This document shows, in pieces, positions 31,183 through 35,094 of a stretch of 35,094 nt of DNA; positions within the stretch are counted from its first letter, which is position 1; the number at the start of each line of letters is the position of its first letter. Made by a program: the position numbers and the translations under genes. The DNA is from Candidatus Omnitrophota bacterium (GTDB lineage Bacteria > Omnitrophota > Gorgyraeia > Pluralincolimonadales > Pluralincolimonadaceae), in contig JAGONY010000008.1 of assembly GCA_017992785.1 (NCBI GenBank), positions 1 through 35,094 of the forward strand, given 5' to 3'. Under the pieces are notes generated by a model. The model searched no databases. It worked only from the letters and a program-made list of their open reading frames with translations, and was not told where the DNA came from.

Positions 31183-32895
31183 CTATTCCTCCGAAGTAAC
31201 CCTCAATACTTCTTCGACCGTTGTATTCCCGAGCGCGAGGTTCTCCAGCGCGGCCGCCCTAAGCGTCAGCATCCCTTTCTCCTTTATGGCATATTCTTTT
31301 ATCTTATCGCTCTGCATCCTGTCAAGTATCATTTCTTTTATCTTGTCGTCGACCACGAGGTTCTCGAGGATGGCGAACCTCCCGAAATACCCGGTGTTAT
31401 TGCATTTCGCGCAGCCCTTGCCCTTATAGAACGTTGCCTTCTGCTTCTCGGTGTACCCGATCTTGGCGAGGACCTCCTTCGGTATCTCTACCGGCTCCTT
31501 GCAGCCGGAACATACGCGCTTCATGAGCCTTTGCGCGCATATGAAGACGACGCTGGATGCAACGAGGAACGGCTCGACGCCCATATCTATGAGCCTCGTG
31601 ACCGCGCTTGGCGCATCGTTCGTGTGAAGCGTGGAGAGGAGCAGCTGCCCGGTAAGCGACGCCTTTATGGCAATATCCGCGGTCTCAAAATCGCGGATCT
31701 CGCCTACCATGACTATATCGGGCGCCTGGCGCAGGAACGCGCGCAGGCCTCCGGCAAATGTCAGGCCTATCTCCGGCTTCACCTGGACCTGCGTAATGCC
31801 CATAAGCTCGTATTCTATCGGGTCCTCAATGGTCACTATGTTCTTCTCGGGCGTATTGAGGATATTTAGTATCGAATACAATGTCGTCGACTTCCCGCTC
31901 CCGGTGGGCCCCGTCACGAGGAACATGCCGTAGGGCTTCGATATGGCTTCCTTTAGCTCTTCCAGTGTCTTCGGGAGGAAGCCGAGCTTCTCCGGCGATA
32001 CTTTGATGCTCTGCTTGTCGAGGACCCTGCATACGACCTTCTCGCCGTGGACGAGCGGCAGTGTCGATACCCTGAAATCTATCTCGCGCTCGTCCATCCT
32101 GACCTTGAACCTGCCGTCCTGCGGGAGCCGCCATTCAGTGATATCCATGTCGGACATGATCTTGACCCTCGTCAGGACCGCCGCCTGGTTGGATTTCGGC
32201 AGGTGCAGGAACTCGTTGAGCGCGCCGTCTATCCTGTATCGTATGCGCATGTCCTTCTCGAGCGGCTCAATATGTATGTCGGACGCCCTGCGTTTCAGCG
32301 CTTCGCTTACGATCACGTCGACCATCTTGAGTATCGGGGCCTTCTGGCTCTCGATGGCCAGCTCGGAGACATCGAACCTCTCCTCGTCCTCGTTCGAGGA
32401 CATGACCTCCACGTCGTCCGAGCCGACGTCCTGGACGATCCTGTTTATCGAGAGGGTCTCCTCGCCGTAATACGCCGCTATCGCTTCCTTTATATCCTTA
32501 TCGGTGGCGAGCACGGGGTCGATCTCGTATTTCGTCAGTATCTTAAGGTCGTCGAGCGCGAATATGTTGAGCGGGTCGGACATCGCGACGGTCATGCGGT
32601 TGCCTATCTTCGATACGGGTATCAGGTGGTAGAGGCGGGCGACCTTCTCCGGGACGAGCGAGATGATCTCCTTTTCTATCTTGTATTTCGAAAGGTTTAT
32701 CGGCGTGATGCCGAATTCCTGGCTGAAGACCGACAGCAGCTCGTTCTCGTTGACCAGGCCCTTCTCGACGAGGATCTTGCTCAGGTTGCCGCCCTTGTCG
32801 TGCTGCGCCTTAATGGCTTCTTCGAGTTTCTCTTTCGAGATGAAGCCCTTGCTGACCAGCACTTCCGCGATCTTTTCCCTGAGGGTCTTTGCCAT
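31183..32895 (-). CDS. pilB: PilB-type assembly ATPase (first copy)
   Basis: This is a hexameric traffic ATPase for pilus extension. Residues ~1-145 form an MshEN (GspE N-terminal) domain; the first helical repeat has Ala where the MshEN motif has Gly. The C-terminal ATPase has the Asp box around DGRFKVRMDEREIDFRVS (260-277), Walker A GPTGSGKS (329-336), Walker B IVMVGEIRD (394-402), the His box STLHTND (421-427) and a tetracysteine zinc site at C462, C465, C495 and C498. All catalytic elements are intact at 570 aa. It lies 4 bp after the second pilB copy and directly before pilC. Confidence 0.95.
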   Translation of the reverse strand: MAKTLREKIAEVLVSKGFISKEKLEEAIKAQHDKGGNLSKILVEKGLVNENELLSVFSQEFGITPINLSKYKIEKEIISLVPEKVARLYHLIPVSKIGNRMTVAMSDPLNIFALDDLKILTKYEIDPVLATDKDIKEAIAAYYGEETLSINRIVQDVGSDDVEVMSSNEDEERFDVSELAIESQKAPILKMVDVIVSEALKRRASDIHIEPLEKDMRIRYRIDGALNEFLHLPKSNQAAVLTRVKIMSDMDITEWRLPQDGRFKVRMDEREIDFRVSTLPLVHGEKVVCRVLDKQSIKVSPEKLGFLPKTLEELKEAISKPYGMFLVTGPTGSGKSTTLYSILNILNTPEKNIVTIEDPIEYELMGITQVQVKPEIGLTFAGGLRAFLRQAPDIVMVGEIRDFETADIAIKASLTGQLLLSTLHTNDAPSAVTRLIDMGVEPFLVASSVVFICAQRLMKRVCSGCKEPVEIPKEVLAKIGYTEKQKATFYKGKGCAKCNNTGYFGRFAILENLVVDDKIKEMILDRMQSDKIKEYAIKEKGMLTLRAAALENLALGNTTVEEVLRVTSEE

Positions 32896-32899
32896 ATCG

Positions 32900-34609
32900 T
32901 CAGTCCTGTTCGCCGAGCGTTACCCTGACCACCTCTTCGAGCGTGGTCAGGCCTTGGAAAACCTTCCTGAGGCCCGATTCCCTCAACGTGACGAGCCCCG
33001 CGCGGCGCGATGCCTCGTATATCTGCGTCTCATGCGCTCTTTTCGCGATGAGATCCCTGAGCTCGGCATTTATGGTCACCGCCTCTATGAGCCCTATCCT
33101 GCCCCTGAAACCCGTCCTGAAGCAGTAGTCGCACCCTTTGCCCCTGTAGAATTTCGCTTCCCCTGCCGGCGGCTTTATCTTGAGCTTATCGAGTATCGGT
33201 TTAGGAATATCGTACGATTCCTTGCAGCGCGGGCATACCTTCCTGACGAGCCTCTGCGCCGCGACGAGGACAACCGACGAGCTAATGAGGAACGGCTCGA
33301 CGCCCATATTGACAAGCCTCATTATGACGCCGGTAGCGGTATTCGTATGCAGGGTGCTCAATACGAGATGGCCCGTCAACGCGGCCTTTATCGCGATATC
33401 GACGGTCTCGAGGTCCCTTATCTCGCCGACCATTATGACGTTCGGGTCCTGGCGAAGTATAGACCGCAGGCACGCGGCGTACGTAAGGCCTATGTTCGTG
33501 TTTATATTGACCTGGTTGATGCCGGGCAGCAGGTATTCCACGGGGTCCTCGACCGTGACAAAATTCTTCTCCGGCGCATCTATGTGCTTTATCACGGAAT
33601 ACAGCGTGGTCGTCTTGCCGGAACCGGCCGGCCCGCATACAAGGATCATCCCATGGGGGCGCCTTGACGCCTTCTTGAGCTCATCAAGCGGCTCCTTCTC
33701 GAAACCGAGCTTGTCGACATCGAGCATCGCCTGCGACTTATCGAGGATCCTCAGCGCGACCTTCTCTCCGAAGGCCGTCGGGACCGTCGATACCCTGAAA
33801 TCCACCTCCCTCTCCTGGACCCTGATCTTGAACCTTCCGTCCTGCGGCAGGCGCCTCTCGGCTATATTAAGGTTGGACATTACCTTGATCCTGGATATCA
33901 TCGCGGATTGTATGGTGCGCGGGAGGGATTGCGCCTCGCTGAATATGCCGTCTATCTTGTACCTGATGCGCAGCCTGTCTTCCATCGGCTCTATAAGGAT
34001 ATCGCTCGCCCTGGCTTTCGTAGCGTCGAGGACGATAGCTCCGGTAAGTTTGACAACCGGCGTATCTATGGCCGCTTCCTTCAGGTCGTAGGATGAGCCG
34101 TCTTCGTCCTTCTTCATCGAGATGAGCTCGATGTTCGTCTCTTTGACGAGGTCTTCTATAGCGATCGTGGCCGCGCTGCCGTAATTCTGCTCGATCGCCG
34201 CTTTGACGTCATCGGCCGTGGTGATTATCGGGCTTATCTCCATCCCGGTCACGTTCTTTATGTCGTCAAGGGCGAAGACGTTCATCGGGTCGGACATCGC
34301 GACTGTCAGGACATTGCCCATCCTGGAGACGGGCATTATCTGGTAATTCACCGCGATCTTCTTGGGGATGAACTTCGATATCTCCGGATCTATCTTGTAT
34401 TTTGAAAGCGAGATCGGCGGGATGCCGAGCTCCTGGCTCAGTATGGCGAGCAGGTCCCTTTGGTTGATGGCCCCCTGGGAGACGAGGATCTCCCCCAACG
34501 AACCGCCCTTCTCCTTCTGGACCTGGAGGGCCTGATTGAGCTTCTCCTCCGAAATGATACCCCTCTTAATGAGTATCTCGCTTAGCCGTTCTTTTATTCC
34601 CGATGGCAT
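32900..34609 (-). CDS. PilB-type assembly ATPase (second copy)
   Basis: This is a paralogue of the adjacent pilB: 569 aa with an MshEN domain at ~1-145, Walker A GPAGSGKT (326-333), Walker B VIMVGEIRD (391-399), the His box STLHTNT (418-424) and zinc cysteines C459, C462, C493 and C496. Both ATPases look active. The C-terminus is longer and more basic (RRAGLVTLRESGLRKVFQGL). Two complete PilB-like motors next to each other may power different pilin sets or form mixed hexamers, which is not known. It follows the stand-alone MshEN gene by 16 bp, so the three are probably one transcript with pilC. Confidence 0.93.
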   Translation of the reverse strand: MPSGIKERLSEILIKRGIISEEKLNQALQVQKEKGGSLGEILVSQGAINQRDLLAILSQELGIPPISLSKYKIDPEISKFIPKKIAVNYQIMPVSRMGNVLTVAMSDPMNVFALDDIKNVTGMEISPIITTADDVKAAIEQNYGSAATIAIEDLVKETNIELISMKKDEDGSSYDLKEAAIDTPVVKLTGAIVLDATKARASDILIEPMEDRLRIRYKIDGIFSEAQSLPRTIQSAMISRIKVMSNLNIAERRLPQDGRFKIRVQEREVDFRVSTVPTAFGEKVALRILDKSQAMLDVDKLGFEKEPLDELKKASRRPHGMILVCGPAGSGKTTTLYSVIKHIDAPEKNFVTVEDPVEYLLPGINQVNINTNIGLTYAACLRSILRQDPNVIMVGEIRDLETVDIAIKAALTGHLVLSTLHTNTATGVIMRLVNMGVEPFLISSSVVLVAAQRLVRKVCPRCKESYDIPKPILDKLKIKPPAGEAKFYRGKGCDYCFRTGFRGRIGLIEAVTINAELRDLIAKRAHETQIYEASRRAGLVTLRESGLRKVFQGLTTLEEVVRVTLGEQD

Positions 34610-34625
34610 AAGCTGTCAGGCTCTC

Positions 34626-35072
34626 CTATTTTTTGTAGAACTTTTCGATGCTCTGCTTTATGTCCGTCGCGGTGGAGACGAATATCTGGATCGAACAGTT
34701 AGTGACGAGCTCGATATCCTCGATCGCCTGCGTATTCAGCGGGTCGGCCATCGCTATCGTCACGGTATTGCCTATCTTGTCTATCGGTATGAGGCAATAC
34801 TGGCGCGCGACGTTCTCCGGCACCATCTTTATCGCCGCTTCGTCCATATCGTAATTGGACAGCGGCAGGTACGGGAAACCGTACTGTACCGTTATCGCCT
34901 GCGCGATCTGCTCCTCGGTGACATAACCGAGGCTGGCCAGGATCTGGCCCAGCAGCCCGCCCTTCTCCTTCTGGACCTTAAGCGGCTCGTCCAGCTGGGC
35001 TTGCTTTATGACCCCCTTCTCCAGGAGCAGCTGTCCTATCGTCTTCGTTATGACACGTCTGGCTGAAGCCAT
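34626..35072 (-). CDS. stand-alone MshEN (GspE N-terminal) domain protein
   Basis: The 148-aa protein aligns by eye with only the first ~145 residues of the two PilB proteins. It has two helical repeats of the form xxGxxLxxxGxIxxxxLxxxLxxQ: KTIGQLLLEKGVIKQAQLDE (then PLKVQ) and LLGQILASLGYVTEEQIAQA (then ITVQ). The alpha/beta half follows (VPENVARQYCLIPIDKIGNT, MADPLNTQAIEDIE) and the protein ends FYKK. MshEN domains can bind cyclic di-GMP. The glycines are present in both repeats, but the arginine of the RLG motif is not. It is not a truncated PilB: it has its own start and stop. A regulatory role for the ATPases is inferred. Confidence 0.85.
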   Translation of the reverse strand: MASARRVITKTIGQLLLEKGVIKQAQLDEPLKVQKEKGGLLGQILASLGYVTEEQIAQAITVQYGFPYLPLSNYDMDEAAIKMVPENVARQYCLIPIDKIGNTVTIAMADPLNTQAIEDIELVTNCSIQIFVSTATDIKQSIEKFYKK

Positions 35073-35094
35073 ATTCCCCTATTTCCTGAACAAC

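Noticed and set aside
32047-33667. overlapping plus-strand frames of about 290 and 330 codons
   Set aside because: Both are antisense to the two PilB ATPase genes, whose catalytic motifs are intact.
34626-35072. a frameshifted or truncated third pilB
   Set aside because: The frame ends cleanly with a stop, and the next gene begins 16 bp later with its own complete MshEN domain; there is no leftover ATPase sequence for this copy.
1-35094. tRNA, rRNA, CRISPR arrays or riboswitches
   Set aside because: I looked through the intergenic gaps, which are short, and found no cloverleaf, repeat-spacer pattern or recognisable aptamer; faint structured RNAs could be missed without a covariance search.

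Overview
The window is a gene-dense, mostly GC-rich bacterial chromosome segment with nearly everything on the minus strand. A type IV pilus secretin system, two periplasmic-type parvulins and a lipobox-bearing protein point to a diderm (Gram-negative-type) organism. Gene content and the unusual pilus locus (two PilB-type ATPases plus a free-standing MshEN domain, tandem pilins) would suit an uncultured lineage such as Candidatus Omnitrophota in the PVC group. That assignment is an inference from style and synteny, not a demonstrated placement.

Layout. (a) 1-8.3 kb, minus: start of gatC, then (in transcription order) DUF5679 - rsfS - argS - mfd - ppiC lipoprotein - surA-like - pdxA - rsmA. 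surA-pdxA-rsmA is the order known from E. coli. Mfd is much shorter than usual and its 5' side is packed with inverted repeats. (b) 8.3-14.6 kb, minus: rplU - rpmA - obgE - proB - proA - nadD - corA - CNNM/CBS, behind a perfect TTGACA-N17-TATAAT promoter. (c) 14.6-18.5 kb: an AT-rich island with Vsr, a C5-cytosine methyltransferase, a HindVP-like restriction endonuclease and an unknown, possibly HEPN-like protein. (d) 18.5-21.5 kb: macro-domain protein, iron-sulfur-type flavoprotein, RNase G and a half-length DUF2344 protein. In many bacteria DUF2344-rng sits directly in front of rplU-rpmA-obgE, so the island together with the macro/flavoprotein pair appears to interrupt an ancestral cluster. 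(e) 21.5-35.1 kb: type IV pilus locus. pilMNOPQ runs on minus; a divergent plus-strand operon encodes pseudopilin-like PilV/PilW/PilX proteins and an unknown anchored protein; two paralogous pilins, pilC, two pilB genes and a stand-alone MshEN protein follow on minus.

How it works together. Region (e) encodes most of a pilus machine: secretin and its alignment complex (PilM-Q), platform (PilC), extension motors (PilB x2), pilins and minor pilins. No retraction ATPase (PilT) or prepilin peptidase is visible here. Regions (a), (b) and (d) are housekeeping: ribosome parts and maturation (L21, L27, Obg, RsfS, RsmA, RNase G), proline, NAD and pyridoxal phosphate synthesis, and envelope protein folding. 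Region (c) is a defence cassette. No tRNA, rRNA, CRISPR array or transposase was seen.
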